From contig OX335647.2 in assembly GCA_946894095.1 (NCBI GenBank), positions 19,486,001 through 19,550,000 on the forward strand: a DNA stretch of 64,000 bases, in the 5' to 3' direction. The DNA is from Incurvaria masculella. Its lineage: Eukaryota; Arthropoda; Insecta; Lepidoptera; Incurvariidae. The translations under genes and the position numbers were made by a program. The notes beneath the pieces are model-generated. The model made no database searches, was not told where the DNA came from, and was given only the letters and a program-made list of their open reading frames with translations. Below, piece by piece: positions 22,581-34,019 of the stretch. The stretch's first letter is position 1, and each line of letters begins with the position of its first letter.

Positions 22581-23631
22581 TTGAATTTTTAGTCACTTAG
22601 CATGTGTTGAAGTATGAATTTATAGTTTGCTGTTTACCCTGCGAATTGCGGGTTGATTGTGCCGATATCAGATCGGTTTATTGCGGTTTGTCGATAGGAG
22701 TGCATTGACAATAGAAACAAATATGTATATTATTTTAATGTAAGTACATGCGCACCGAACAACGTCCTTAAAACCAATTCAGCAAGGATTACGGTTTCCG
22801 TCCGTCCTGAAAAAGAGGGTTTGGTCCCGTTTTTTCATAATAAAATCTCTTTTCGCCTGATACTGAAGCCGTCCCAAATTTACCGAAAATGTTGATAAGT
22901 TCGCTACACGTAATGAATTTAACAACCCAATTTATCATTTATAGGCTTGTCATCATTCACATAGGGTACTTAGAAATAATTCTTAAATATAATTTACGTA
23001 GACCTGTATGAAAACCTGCCTTTCAAAATGATTTAAATAGGCTAGCAATTCAGTTTTCTGTATTGATTCGCACAGTGAAGTCTCCATGGAAAACAAAATT
23101 TAAGAAATATTTGTTTTATGTTGTCGCATAACTATAATAAATAACCGAACAGCAGCCGTGTGTTAAATGTAAGTCTGACACATTTAGTAGGTATACTGGG
23201 TATTCCAAATGTTGCGGAGCATATACGTCAAGTTCAAGAAAGCGTATAATGTAGGTACCCAAATACCTACTTCAATGAAGATAAAGATGTCAACTATATT
23301 TGGGTTAATTGTTACCTACTTCTATCAGCACAGCTTTAGAGGACTCAACTCTTAAATTAGTTTCAGTTTCAATTTCAGTTTATTCATTTCCTCTATTAGA
23401 TTAATATTACACACTCGTATTCGTTTTTTTTTTCCTGTCGGTTCGACAATTCTGGCGAAGAAGAGCCTATGATCTAAATTATTCAGGTGTTAAAAGCCAT
23501 CGTCATTTTCGATACAAGGTAATATCAAATCAAATATAAGTAAGTGAATACAAATTCATACTCAAATTTAGTAACCATGTTAGATATAAAAAAATGACAA
23601 AATTGTTTCTTTAGATTTTCGTTTTGATTTT
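22581..23631. other. no gene seen
   Basis: AT-rich non-coding sequence. Confidence 0.4.
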
Positions 23632-23690
23632 GTTTTCACGTTTCGTCCACCACGCTGTGGACATCATCAGGATTCGCGACGCGACCTGGA
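23632..23690 (-). ncRNA. hammerhead-like core of a Penelope-like remnant
   Basis: On minus the sequence reads CCTGATGAT, then a 6-bp hairpin GTCCAC/GTGGAC with loop AGCGTG, then GAAACGTG. CTGATGA and GAAA on either side of stem II are the invariant parts of hammerhead ribozymes, which Penelope-like elements are known to carry. Here one extra base lies between CTGATGA and the stem. I could not find stems I and III or a cleavage triplet, so activity is doubtful. The same layout is seen at 36233-36268. Confidence 0.4.
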
Positions 23691-24278
23691 GGACCTCTGA
23701 CGCTTCGTCCAGTCAGATCTCTAGTGAAGTAAGTAAGCTGAACACTGTTTCTCCGTAAACGTAAAATAATATGATACAAAATTGTTATCATTTTTCATCA
23801 AAATAGGTATCAGAACAAGCAGTCGGTTGCGAAATCTTACACGAAGCCTGTGTCATAGATTTTGTTAGAGTTAAGTTTAATTTAAACTTAATAAAGGGTA
23901 CTTCAGCTACACAAACACTGGCCTAGTAATTGGAATAATATAGTATTTGGCAATATGTCAGGCATACTTGAATTTGCCAGTTAATTTCAACTAGACACTG
24001 GTACGGTCCAATCCACTTTTTTGGTTTTTATTTAAACATATTTATTTTTTCAGTGTATGCTGCCGAATCGCCCTATAGTCGGAGTGATTGAATACATTGA
24101 TGTTGTACAATGGCGGGTCAGTATCTTCGAATATATAATTGTTCTTTTGGTCGTCTCAATATTAGTGTGGGAGATCGTAAATAGAAGAAGAAACGCAAAG
24201 CCACAGTACCATTTGATGCGCGTTGAAAACATTTTTTGTATGCTTAACATGGATTTATGATACCACATTTACTTTGAG
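23691..24278. other. no gene seen
   Basis: AT-rich. The near-complementary frames at 24050-24268 (both strands) have no recognisable domain. Confidence 0.4.
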
Positions 24279-24291
24279 AACATTTATTTTA

Positions 24292-24597
24292 TAACTGATT
24301 TGAGTGTTCTGTGGGTGTTTAAACTATTGTCTAAGATTGGCTTACCACAGTTATTTTCCTCGGGCCTTCTGGCCGACGTTTCGAACTGTCCCGTGCAGCT
24401 CATTTTCAAGGCGAGTGCGTACAGACCACTGTCTGTCACACGCGAGCGGCTGCGAAGATTGTATGAGTGGCTGTGGGTAGGCAGAAAACTTGTTGCGGCT
24501 GCGTTCTGTGCTCCCAATGTGCAGAATAAGCTGACGACATCTTCCTGCGAATGCTTGTGTGGGGAGTCGGACACAAGCATTCGCAGGAAGATGTCAT
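24292..24597 (-). mobile_element. Penelope-like element fragment with 13-bp target duplication
   Basis: Flanked by perfect direct repeats AACATTTATTTTA at 24279-24291 and 24598-24610. The minus strand is similar to 36055-36300: CACAAGCATTCGCAGGAAGA, a run through GCAGCCGCTCGCGTGTGACA, then GCACGGGACAGTTCGAAACG and AATAACTGTGGTAAGCC. It holds the region after the endonuclease frame plus a hammerhead-like hairpin (24368-24404). The 5' end is a foldback (see 24536-24595). Assignment to Penelope-like elements rests on the related coding piece at 35805-36020. Confidence 0.75.
24536..24595. repeat. perfect 24-bp foldback at retroelement 5' end
   Basis: Arms 24536-24559 and 24572-24595 are exact reverse complements (each includes CTTCCTGCGAATGCTTGTG or its complement) around the 12-base loop TGGGGAGTCGGA. 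The outer arm duplicates and inverts element sequence right at the insertion's 5' end. This is probably a reverse-transcription foldback or twin-priming event. Confidence 0.9.
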
Positions 24598-24635
24598 AAC
24601 ATTTATTTTACTTGGAAGATCCTTCCATTTTTACC

Positions 24636-24720
24636 TATTTAGATATCTTCTTGCTCTACCATTACTCTACCACCGTTATTGTACGCCCACCTACCAAGCA
24701 TTTCCAAATGCAATTCTTTG
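24636..24720 (-). repeat. repeat shared with 19935-20033
   Basis: ATCTTCTTGCTCTACCATTA and ACTCTACCACCGTTATTGTA followed by CACCTACCAAGCATTTCC match the reverse complement of 19935-20033 with several differences. It lies just beyond the target duplication of the Penelope-like fragment. Confidence 0.5.
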
Positions 24721-25214
24721 GTATCACAATGCCCGGTGCGGATGTTCTTTTACCCGCTCCAAGCTCCAGCTACCGTTGCAGAAACCAAATCCGATATAAT
24801 TTTGGTTCTGCGCAGCCGCTGGCTTAGAGGGGGTAGGACAACATCCACGTCGACCATTCTACTTATTGCAAATCTGACTTCAAATTTCAGACACAAGTTC
24901 TCCATATTGCTAGGTCAGATAATAAGACAGGCAGGAAATGGAAAGTTTATAAGATATACCTGAGAGTGCAAAAAACGTGCTGTATACATTGGATGAGGTG
25001 CGTTATATTTACAAGACCAGAAAACCCGTAAGATTTCTGCAATCTTACAAAAAGTCATTTTTCTTTTCGCATGTTATAGGCGCGTTTATAATGTGCCATA
25101 AAAAAATATAGGAAAATCTATACCTACATTTTTCGATACTATATTGAGATGCATAGTGGCGCAGTGCAAGAGGGATATTTCTCCGTTTTTGTGTACCTAC
25201 ATAAACTAACTTCC
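24721..25214. other. no gene seen
   Basis: Non-coding; the frames at 24551-24963 in three phases overlap one another and have no domain. Confidence 0.4.
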
Positions 25215-25310
25215 GCGTTTCCTGTCTAGTTCAATGTAGCCGTGCTCATAAAGGACAAGTCCTGGCATGCAACTGAATCCATTCGAGAATGTAAGTGAGA
25301 GTAGCCAATA
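25215..25310 (+). repeat. SINE tail fragment
   Basis: GTTCAATGTAGCCGTGCTCA followed by AAGTCCTGGCATG matches the 3' region of the complete SINE at 58613-59018. No head is present. Confidence 0.65.
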
Positions 25311-26986
25311 AAACAACTTTAACAAAACTACCGTCATTAATTTTATAATAAATCATATAAAAGAGGATTTTAACCCACTAAAATATTTTTTTACGCTCGA
25401 TATTGTCTTTTTTTTAATAATAGTGAACACAGAAGAAGTGATACAAAAAAATCAATTTAATTTTAGTTTTTTCCATAAAAAACTCATCTCATCATAATCT
25501 CGTATTCTGAACATTTAGTTTTATTTATATATTTAAATGGCAATATGTGGCGTGTTCGGGTAAAATAATGACAGTAGTTGTGGTACTAGGCATCTATGTC
25601 CAGTTGTATAAAAAAAAACTAAATACGTTACGTAATGATGTCGCTTAGACTTAAAGTAATTTTGCAATGGTTTTTTTTTCTTAATTCGGTCACTTTAATA
25701 CGACCTACTATAAAGAGGTAATGTATTTTTATTTGTTTGTTTGTTTGTAGGGGGTAATCTTTCGAACGACTGAACCTATTCTAAAAATTCTTTCACCAAT
25801 GGAAGCTACATTATTCGTTTCTCACATAGGCTTAATTATATTTTTATATTTATACGTTTTCACCTACGGCGCACGCTGCCCAAAATGGTTTTGAGATATG
25901 TGCAATTTATTTTTATGTTGAGCGCGGCATATAGCATGAAACGAAACCCATGAGATGATCAAGAACATATCGTAATTGTTTTCTAAGTTTCATTCCATAT
26001 TGGTTTTTAAATAACTCTACATCGAAAATGGCAAGAAATATATTTTAATTTTAAGTTGCATCTCAGCTACCCATTATTCGATCCAAAAAGCGATTCTGCC
26101 AAAACAGTGAAAGCAGCACTGCCGTCCGAGGACTGATGGCAATCTAATTGCCTGTTTAGCTCACTCAGGCTCTATACTACACTCCGCCTCCGTGGGTACC
26201 TTTCCCAAGTCTAGCTCATTCAGAAGATGAGAGATAAAGAGTCGACTTTCTAATAACGTCGGTCCAAACCGAGCTGGTGAATTCAATTTTTTTAAATCTA
26301 TGAAAAAATTAATGTTAGAATGCTCGGTAATGACCTATTTTATTGAAACACAAATTAAATCACTAATCTTCTCCATAAAGAATATAATTTTTTTTTGTAG
26401 TTTAACAGCAAAAACTAAAAACAATAGAGAGGAGATAATTTGTTCTTTAAGGAAAAAAATATGTTATTTGATTAAAATGCTATTGGATATATAATTTTAA
26501 CATGAGTAATCTATTTACTAATTCAAACATTTATTGCTTGCAACTTTGAAGGATTGACCGGATAGACAAAAATCGAAGACCAACTGCGTACGAAATCATG
26601 ATATAAATTCATAAAACCGTCAGAATTGTATCTACAGATACAGTATTAAAATAGGCAACCAATAATCTGTCTGGACAAATTAATTGTTTAAGAAAGAAAA
26701 AACCTTTACTCCATACCAAAAAAATAGCCAAAAAGTAATTTAAATTTAATTTTAAACATACAAAAGCATACTAGTATAACTCCAAGCATTACACATATAT
26801 ATATATTTTTCACACAACAATACATACATACTTAAAAGCAAACTTTAATTGTATACACACTTTATCTACCATACTTTTTTTTTTTGTTACCTACCCTTTT
26901 CGGATTGTATTAACCTTCTCTTGTAGAACAAGATAGACTTTATGTAAAATATGTTTAATTTAGGAAAACCTATTACTGGCCTTAGC
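25311..26986. other. no gene seen
   Basis: Strongly AT-rich; nothing recognised. The lysine-rich frame at 26300-26494 reflects A/T composition. Confidence 0.45.
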
Positions 26987-27536
26987 TTAAGGTGGCCCAA
27001 CCCGGCGGGCCTAACTCATTCACGGGCACGGTACAAAACTGTGCAGTTGCGCTCTGGGACCTTCTCTGTTTCAAAGAATTAGACAGGCTCCGTGATGAGG
27101 AAGATGCAACATGTCCATATAAAAGACATTGTGCATAGTGTATGATTTGGTAAGATTTACGAAAATTTTAATTTCAAAACGACTTATAGCTAAAAGTAAA
27201 CCACGACCGCTGTAGTCAAAAATATAACAAAAACCAAATAGATCATACATCTTGATTAAATAAGCTATGTCTGATGACTAATCTTTTTCCGATGTTCTTA
27301 CTGTATCATTGCGTAGTCTACATCCAAAGTTATTGTATAAAACGCGCGAAAAATTCGAAATTTCGGACCTTATAACTTATAAACCAAACACAATTTTACA
27401 ATGCCAATGGTCATCAGACATCTAGTTCGACCAAATAAAGCTATTTTGAGCAAAATTTTGGATCTCTGACAAGAAATATGGCCGTGATCTTCTTTCCCCT
27501 TTTGTATGGGGAGATGAGCGGGTTGGGCCACCTTAA
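26987..27536. mobile_element. TTAA-flanked MITE, copy 2 (complete)
   Basis: TTAA at 26987-26990 and 27533-27536. The termini GGTGGCCCAACCCGGCGGG and, at the other end read inward, GGTGGCCCAACCCGCTCATC form an inverted repeat of about 16 bp. Same interior as the other copies, including a small hairpin (GGCACGGTACAAAACTGTGC) near the left end. Member of the CCCAACCC-terminus subgroup with the copies at 50060 and 56269. Confidence 0.9.
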
Positions 27537-27823
27537 GCTTATATTATCTTGTATCAAAGTGTAACTTGTAATCGCTGTTGGTTTTCTAAATAAATAAATA
27601 AAATAAATAAAATAAAAAATATGATATTACGCTATTGTATATACCATAAATAAATGTAAGAATAACATATAAAAAAACCATAACGCATGTAAAGCATCAT
27701 TGTCACATGTGGTACTAAAGTGATGCTTGAGAAATACACTCGTCATCTATATATTTATTACCCCCTCCGACAATCGTGTTTTTTTTTTACTTCTCCTGCG
27801 GAAAATAAATCCTTTCCTCTATC
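27537..27823. other. no gene seen
   Basis: AT-rich spacer with AAATAAATAAATAAAATAAA microsatellite near 27586-27615. Confidence 0.45.
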
Positions 27824-28313
27824 CACTAGTAATTAACCGGTGGTTCGTGGACACTGGTTCTTAACCGGTGGTTCGTGGACCACGGGTGTGGTCCCTGGAA
27901 GCACCCGTAGTGGTCCGCGGAGCCATCCAAAAATATTGAATTAGTGAGGACTTGACAAAACGAGTTAGGCTACAAGTGAGAGATTGGACCTATGGCAATT
28001 TATTTTGCTTTACGTCACCTAACATCTATGCGAGCAGAGGGTTTCGGCGCTTCTGGTAATTAGAAACGCCGACATGCGTTAGGCTTTGAGTATAGCACTG
28101 AACCAAGGATACAGATGTTAGTAAGCAATGCAGTCATAAAAATCACTTTAAAATAATATTATTTTCTCTGTAATGTGAAATGTTTGGTGTTTCATTTAAA
28201 CATATAACAACCTTTTTTTCATTTAGCTTTACTGAATGAATCAGTTGTTGGTCCATGGCAAGACAGAAATTTTGTCAAATAGTCGCTCATCACTAAAAGG
28301 TTAAGAACCACTG
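27824..28313. mobile_element. hAT-type MITE
   Basis: The right end GGTTAAGAACCACTG and the left-end block CACTGGTTCTTAACCGGTGG (27852 on) form the inverted terminus CAGTGGTTCTTAACC typical of hAT elements. A second diverged left end starts at 27824 (CACTAGTAATTAACCGGTGG). The block TTAACCGGTGGTTCGTGGAC therefore occurs twice. The flanks CCTCTATC (27816-27823) and CTCTAATC (28314-28321) look like an 8-bp hAT target duplication with one indel. Inside, TAGTGGTCCGCGGAGCC is also characteristic. No transposase is present. Confidence 0.7.
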
Positions 28314-28760
28314 CTCTAATCTATCATTTTTTCATTTAAATAGATCACGAAGTTCAATCAGCGCTTGATATAGACACAGAAGGGGAGCAGAATTTGCTTC
28401 TCAGATCTGTCATCATTTTGACTTTTACTCACCCCGACACACCTGGCCTCCCGGCACTAGCGCTCAGCTATGACAACTGAAAATTTCAGCTAGACAAAGT
28501 TGGAGCTCCTTTCTCTTTCCGAATCATAATGAAAGCCCTATTGTCGGAGACAGATTAACGGGCAGCCTAGCGATAGATCCCTGGCTCCGGGATAGGTCGG
28601 AGCCCGTCTGTCGCTCAAAACTTCCTCCAGGAATGAGGAGTCGTAATCGTTTTGTAATATTAGTTTATTGAGCGAAATCATTTCAAAGATTTGATACCAT
28701 ATACCATTAGCCTTTTTCGTAAAGGAAAAAACAGACAAAAAAGGGTATGTCGAAGTCACT
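28314..28760. other. no gene seen
   Basis: Non-coding; the minus frame at 28538-28792 overlaps the inverted 80-bp segment described next and has no domain. Confidence 0.4.
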
Positions 28761-28840
28761 CGTGTGTCGTAAGATTCATACATATAATACATTCATAGAT
28801 TCGTTGACACCAGCGAGCATGAAAACACGGAAATAGCGAT
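28761..28840 (-). repeat. 80-bp segment inverted relative to 30291-30370, arm 1
   Basis: The reverse complement of this arm (starting ATCGCTATTTCCGTGTTTTC) matches 30291-30370 at 79 of 80 positions; the only difference is at 30360. The arms are about 1.45 kb apart. Such near identity means a recent duplication, gene conversion between arms, or a young mobile repeat. Confidence 0.9.
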
Positions 28841-28978
28841 CAAAACCCATTCGTTGGCGGCAGCTACGAGTAAGTGGAAAAGGTCCCACTGTCATTCGGG
28901 ACGCGTAAAATCAAGTATTCGTTGAACTGTGAGCCCTGTGAAATTGTTACGTGTTGTTGGAACTCGAGAAAATCAGTA

Positions 28979-29447
28979 TTAAGGTGGCCCTTCCCGGCGG
29001 GAATAACTCAAAACAGTGCTATTGCACTCTGGAACCTTCTCTGTTTCAACGAAAAAGACAGGCTCCGTGATGAGGAGGATTCAACATGTCCACAAAGCAG
29101 ACAATGCGGTTGGTGTTTGATTTGGTAAGATTTACAAAATTTTAATTACAAAATCACTCACAGCTAAAAGTAAATCATGACCGCTGTGGAAAAAAAATCA
29201 AACAAAAACCAAATTGATTATGAATCTTCATGAAACAAGCTAGGTCTGATGACTAATTTTTTTTTTTTTAATTGTGTAATGCACCTCCAAAGTTATTGTA
29301 TAAAACGCGCGAATAATTGGAAATTTCGGACCTTATAAGTTAGAAAGGAATCACTATTTTATAATGCCAATAGTCATCAGACATCCAGTTCGATCAAATA
29401 AAGCATAATTTTGGATCTCTGACAAGAAATATGCGCATGATCTTCCC
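28979..29447. mobile_element. TTAA-flanked MITE, copy 3 (right end missing)
   Basis: Starts with TTAA (28979-28982) and GGTGGCCCTTCCCGGCGGG, and shares the family interior. It breaks off at about 29447 after GATCTTCCCTCC without the right terminus, so it is truncated or was cut by a later rearrangement. Confidence 0.8.
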
Positions 29448-30290
29448 TCCACCAAAAGTACGCTCTCGCAAGCGGCGCGGCGCTGCGGCAATTCTATGTA
29501 AAAGTGGCTACTGCGCCTCCCCCTTTCAACTAGTTTCGGTTGCAACTCCCGTCCTTTCACGCTCGCTGGTTGACCCGAAAGTATTTATTTTACTACTTAA
29601 TTAAGAGGCTCTAATCGTACCGCCCAACGTGATAACGCACATTAGTCGCAGCCTCATTTTTTTTAATATCCTACGCAAAATTTACCAATACTTTGGCTAT
29701 AAAAATTTTATAGCTTAAATTTAGTTTTAAAACACAACAATTCCATAGAGAAGTAGACGCGCGGTTGTCCGCCGAAGGCTCGTCCGTTACTTGTAATGGA
29801 AAGCTATAAAAATATCTTGTCAAAATACCTCAATAAACATGAGAAGTAATGTCACTCGTCGACGTGGACATGTCACCCAAATCACTCGCCGACCTTAGTT
29901 ATGTATTCGATCCGATTAAAAATTTTACGACATATTTATTGCAGTATAAAATTGTAAAAAAACTGCCAAGACCCCGCGGGCTGCAGGCTTTGAGTTTATT
30001 TTCATACCGGGGCGCTGGTCAATTTACCTACAAGTCAGCGGTTGGGCGCGTAAAACGCATTATTTATTGGCAGTTGTGACGAATACTTACTGCTACATTT
30101 AGATCATGATGGTGTAGTTCACAGTTGCACTGCGATTGTTGACCAGTTCAATTTAATCACGTTTGTGCATGCGACATTCGCTTATGGACACAGATTTGAA
30201 CTTTCGGCGAAACTTACAAATGCGAGTCTGTCTTTTTGTATATTTGTATTTTTGTGACATTTTCAAAAAAAGGCTCGATATATTATCATC
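29448..30290. other. no recognised gene
   Basis: A GC-rich stretch at 29460-29570 is followed by AT-rich DNA. The frame at 29849-30079 (MSLVDVDMSPKSLADLSYVF...) has no known domain and is not called. Confidence 0.4.
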
Positions 30291-30370
30291 ATCGCTATTT
30301 CCGTGTTTTCATGCTCGCTGGTGTCAACGAATCTATGAATGTATTATATGTATGAATCTCACGACACACG
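30291..30370 (+). repeat. 80-bp segment inverted relative to 28761-28840, arm 2
   Basis: Partner of arm 1. On this side the sequence continues into CCTGCTCATAAAATTTCACG and AGAATCGGTTGAGAATTGCG, which has the look of a dispersed repeat, while the other side does not. Confidence 0.9.
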
Positions 30371-32080
30371 CCTAATATCGACCCTGCTCATAAAATTTCA
30401 CGAGAATCGGTTGAGAATTGCGACCGGTAGAAGAGAAGAGCCGGACGTACGAAAGCATTTTTGCCCAAATTTGAAACGAAGACGCTACTCTCGAGGTTCG
30501 CTCTACGCTCGATCAATTAATAAAATACTCGAGAAAATGGCATATTTTAACCACACAACACAGTTAACCTAAACATCGGATAAGGTTTTAATGTGCCTTG
30601 TATATTCATTATGCATTTGAAATTTGTTTTAAAATGCATAATAAACTTACTTAGAGTTTACTTTTAAAACCGTCATGACTCCCATTACTTTTTGTATTCC
30701 TCGTTAATATATTTTACATAGATGTTTCCAAAAGTCCAGTATTTTTTATTTTATAGTATTCATGAATTTTATAGTAAAACTTTATTGACAAGAATATATG
30801 CGCTGCGTGAACTCGGAAACGTTATTCAACGACCAATGCTTATGATTCAGCAACAAGTAAAAATGCGAATATTTTCATTGCCCACCCACACAATCATTTG
30901 TGAAATTCCAGGACAATTTTATGGTTGGCAGCGATCTTCAAACCTCCTGGTGTTTATACTGTTTAAGTCCATACGCCACGAAGAAAGGTTATGTAAGTAC
31001 CATTACATCATCAGGATCCGAGTTATTGACTTCTCCAAACGCGTATGTTTGCGGCATTTTATCAAGTCTAAGGCCTCGTTAAACTGGTGATCCTATACCG
31101 ATGCAAACGGTTCTTCTTATACAGTTGCACATACGTGTTTTGTACAAATCAAAGATTAGACCGGTGACAGAATACCCACGGTAGTCACATATGCGAAGAT
31201 AGTCGGTACCAGTTAGCGTCCTTGAACTCAATACAGCACCAAGCCGGCCATCATGGTGAAGACACGAATTTCACTAATGGCTTGGAGTATCTGAGTCACA
31301 GAATCTCTGTAGGGTACTCAGTCGTTTCTACTAGCATTACCACAGACGTGATCTATGGAGCTCGCATCGTTTATTCCTCCCAATGTGGTCGCTTACACAG
31401 CCACCCATGCTGTTTTTTTTATACAAAAATACTGCCTTAAATCGGAGCAGTTTACAAATATTTGCATTATTTCCAAATGCACAGACATTTACCTTAATCC
31501 TTGCGCGAGATTGAGAGATTTTTTCAACATTTTTCATATTTATTTTGCATTCCTGTACATTATTATTTTTAATTCGGTAATTTTAAGCTTAGCATAATTA
31601 TGTTATGGTTTGGTCGGTAACTAAACTAGCTTATTTAGCGCTTAAACGTACCGTAAATATATGTTCTTCGACCCATTCCTGACCAACTTTAAATTTAGAT
31701 TTATTCAATATCATATATCTATTATAATTACACCCCTTATTTGATTCTATTAATATAAAATATGTTAGTTTATAGTTTATAGATGTTACTTATATGACTT
31801 AAACGTATTGACATTTTAAAGGTCACTTTTAAAGTGCCAAAGAGTAACAAATACAAATATATAAAATATATAAAGTATATATGCGTCAGTAAATAAGACA
31901 GATATTGTTCATCTCAAAACAATTTTTTTTCCTCAAATATGTATTACATATTAATTTGTACGTATTTTGAAGTATTAACATCATAGCTGACTATTTGCGT
32001 GCTATAAAAATATATATGATTTTTTTTTTCTTGTTATGGTTTCTGTTGTGGAAGTTATATTTTAATAATTCTGTTACAAA
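30371..32080. other. no recognised gene
   Basis: About 1.7 kb, AT-rich. The 122-codon frame at 30722-31090 and the frames at 31222-31440 and 31355-31597 show no conserved motif or family I know. Confidence 0.4.
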
Positions 32081-32433
32081 AACCGGCCAAGTGCAAGTCG
32101 TACTCTCACATGAAGGGTTCCGTTCTATCGTACAAGACTTAACACAAAAAAATCATTTTTTTTAATTTTTATTATTTTTAAATATTACCTATTTGTTGTA
32201 ATAGCGGCAAAATAAATACACACTCTGAGCTGCCTACCTATTACGGTTCATGAGATACAGCTTTGTGACAGACAGACAGACGGATGGACGGATGGACGGA
32301 CGGACGGACGGACGGACGGACGGACTGACGGACGGACTGACGGACGGACGGACGGAGGGTCGGACGGACGGATGGACGGACGGACGGACGGACAGCAGAA
32401 TACGGTTCCGTTTGGCACACTTTGGGTACGGAA
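32081..32433 (+). repeat. ACCGGCCAAGTGCGAGTCGG repeat, copy 2, expanded microsatellite
   Basis: Same layout as 16731-16974, but the internal (GGAC)n block is expanded to about 130 bp (32265-32395), as a run of GACGGACGGACGGACGGACG with GGAT and GACT interruptions. The open frames on both strands here are translations of this microsatellite, not genes. Confidence 0.9.
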
Positions 32434-32929
32434 GGAGCATAATTATCAAAAAGTGAAGCCACACACATGTTGCAACAGAGGCATGCCCGTGAAAATAAAA
32501 GCAAGACTCTGGAGTCGAATCCCAAACCGTTATCCACTCGGCTACTGGTCACACAATTAACATAACAAACTTCTTTGCCAAAAAAAACTTTTGATAAGTT
32601 TTCCAATTACTATGCCATTTTGAAATCTAATGCGTTAGTTACTCCGGTAATGGATACTCTGTGCGCTCCGTCTGTCGAGCGGCGACTAGCATAAATCTTT
32701 CACATTTCAAACTGCTGAAAACAAACTCGAGTTTCAGTCAGGAGCCAGGGTAGGAACTCCGCTCTGCGCATCTATCATGCACTTCCAAGCGAGCTGAAGT
32801 TTCGTCAGAATCGAACTGACGCGACGTGCGCGCTGCCCGCCGACAACTTTCCGTTGCAATTGATCGAATACCCCGGTAATGTTACTTTAAACGTATTTAA
32901 TAGTACCAAGGCGACAGTGGAAACTATCA
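32434..32929. other. no recognised gene; open stretch
   Basis: A stop-free plus frame without ATG runs from 32719 into the next element (to about 32987), including NSALRIYHALPSELKFRQNR. Codons look moderately coding-like and GC-rich at 32800-32860, but no family is recognised and there are no clear splice sites. Confidence 0.3.
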
Positions 32930-33142
32930 TTAAGAGGATAATGAGGTCATATCATAACCATGACATTCTCTTTCTAATCTTTAGATTATAAAAGAATATA
33001 AGATAGGTTATCAAAAATTTACGGACGTAACTCTCAGTTCATTTATTTAATGTGCAAATTGACAGAAAATTATTTCTGGATTAGACTAAAGAAACAGACA
33101 CGAGCCATTTTATGGAACTCGATCACCTCATTATCCTCTTAA
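32930..33142. mobile_element. short TTAA MITE, GAGGATAATGAGGT ends
   Basis: TTAA at 32930-32933 and 33139-33142, with perfect 14-bp inverted termini GAGGATAATGAGGT immediately inside. The 205-bp interior is non-coding. Probably a second piggyBac-type MITE family. Confidence 0.75.
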
Positions 33143-33315
33143 GGCATCCTAAGCTAGGTGGCACTGAGTTCATCGTCAATTTTGTAAGATTAATTTCGGT
33201 TTAAAATGGAATATAATATCACTTCAGGTATATCCGCAACAAACTGATGATTTTCATTTTCACAGCACAAAGTTTGCTTTATTGGAAAAATCGTTAAAAT
33301 TTACTACTGACTAGC

Positions 33316-33416
33316 TTAATCGCCACACATAAAGGGCCTTTCTTAGCAGCTTGCAATCAAAACCAGTACAAGATAATCAGCACTTTACTAATAAAGGCCC
33401 TTTAAGAGTCGATTAA
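33316..33416. mobile_element. short TTAA inverted-repeat element, AAAGGGCCTTT
   Basis: TTAA at 33316-33319 and 33413-33416, followed inward by TCG on both sides. Nearly perfect arms TAAAGGGCCTTTCTTAG (33330 on) and its complement end near 33404. Only about 100 bp long. Likely a MITE, but the two short arms could also be coincidental. Confidence 0.5.
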
Positions 33417-34019
33417 AATAAATCCGCAGCTGGTGAAAACCAGGCTTACTGTTATTTCTTCCAAATAGTAAGCACTGTAAAACTTAAAAAAATGTAAAGT
33501 ATGCGTATTGTGCTTGTTAATATTCGAAACTTATAATGTTCCATTTGGATATAATTCTAAGAAAAAAATTAATTGAATCCTACACAATCCTACGAAATGT
33601 CTTCGCATCGTCTTCTGGAAATTAGGTTTTTTTAAAGTGTTACAAAATTTTAGTAAATAACACGAAATTAGAAACATTCTGGAGATTTTTCCTACTACGC
33701 AAAATTTCTCGAGAGGAAGTTAAAAATCTGGTGCATATATACCTGGAGTTGATAAATTAAGTACTCTCTAAGAAATCAACGAATAAATGACAGTAGCCTT
33801 CTTTGTTGTACCTTTGTAATGGCGTAAATTGTACATGGCGAGTCAGCTACTAGCTATCTGCATCGATTTAATCCATCAATTCTGGAAATGTTAAACTGTA
33901 TTAGGTGGTTGTTATTTTTATAAGGAATATTACATTTAAACTTATTATACCGAGTCCTCGTTCGTTATATATTCAAGAAGTATAGACACACACTCATCAG
34001 TTGTAAAAGAATATTTTTT
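33417..34019. other. no gene seen
   Basis: AT-rich non-coding sequence. Confidence 0.4.

Noticed and set aside
30722..31090. 122-codon frame
   Set aside because: No conserved motif; biased to A/T-rich codons; a second frame overlaps it at 30900-31082.
32234..32606. Open frames on both strands rich in Ser-Val-Arg-Pro or Asp-Gly-Arg-Thr repeats
   Set aside because: They are translations of the GGAC microsatellite within an interspersed repeat.
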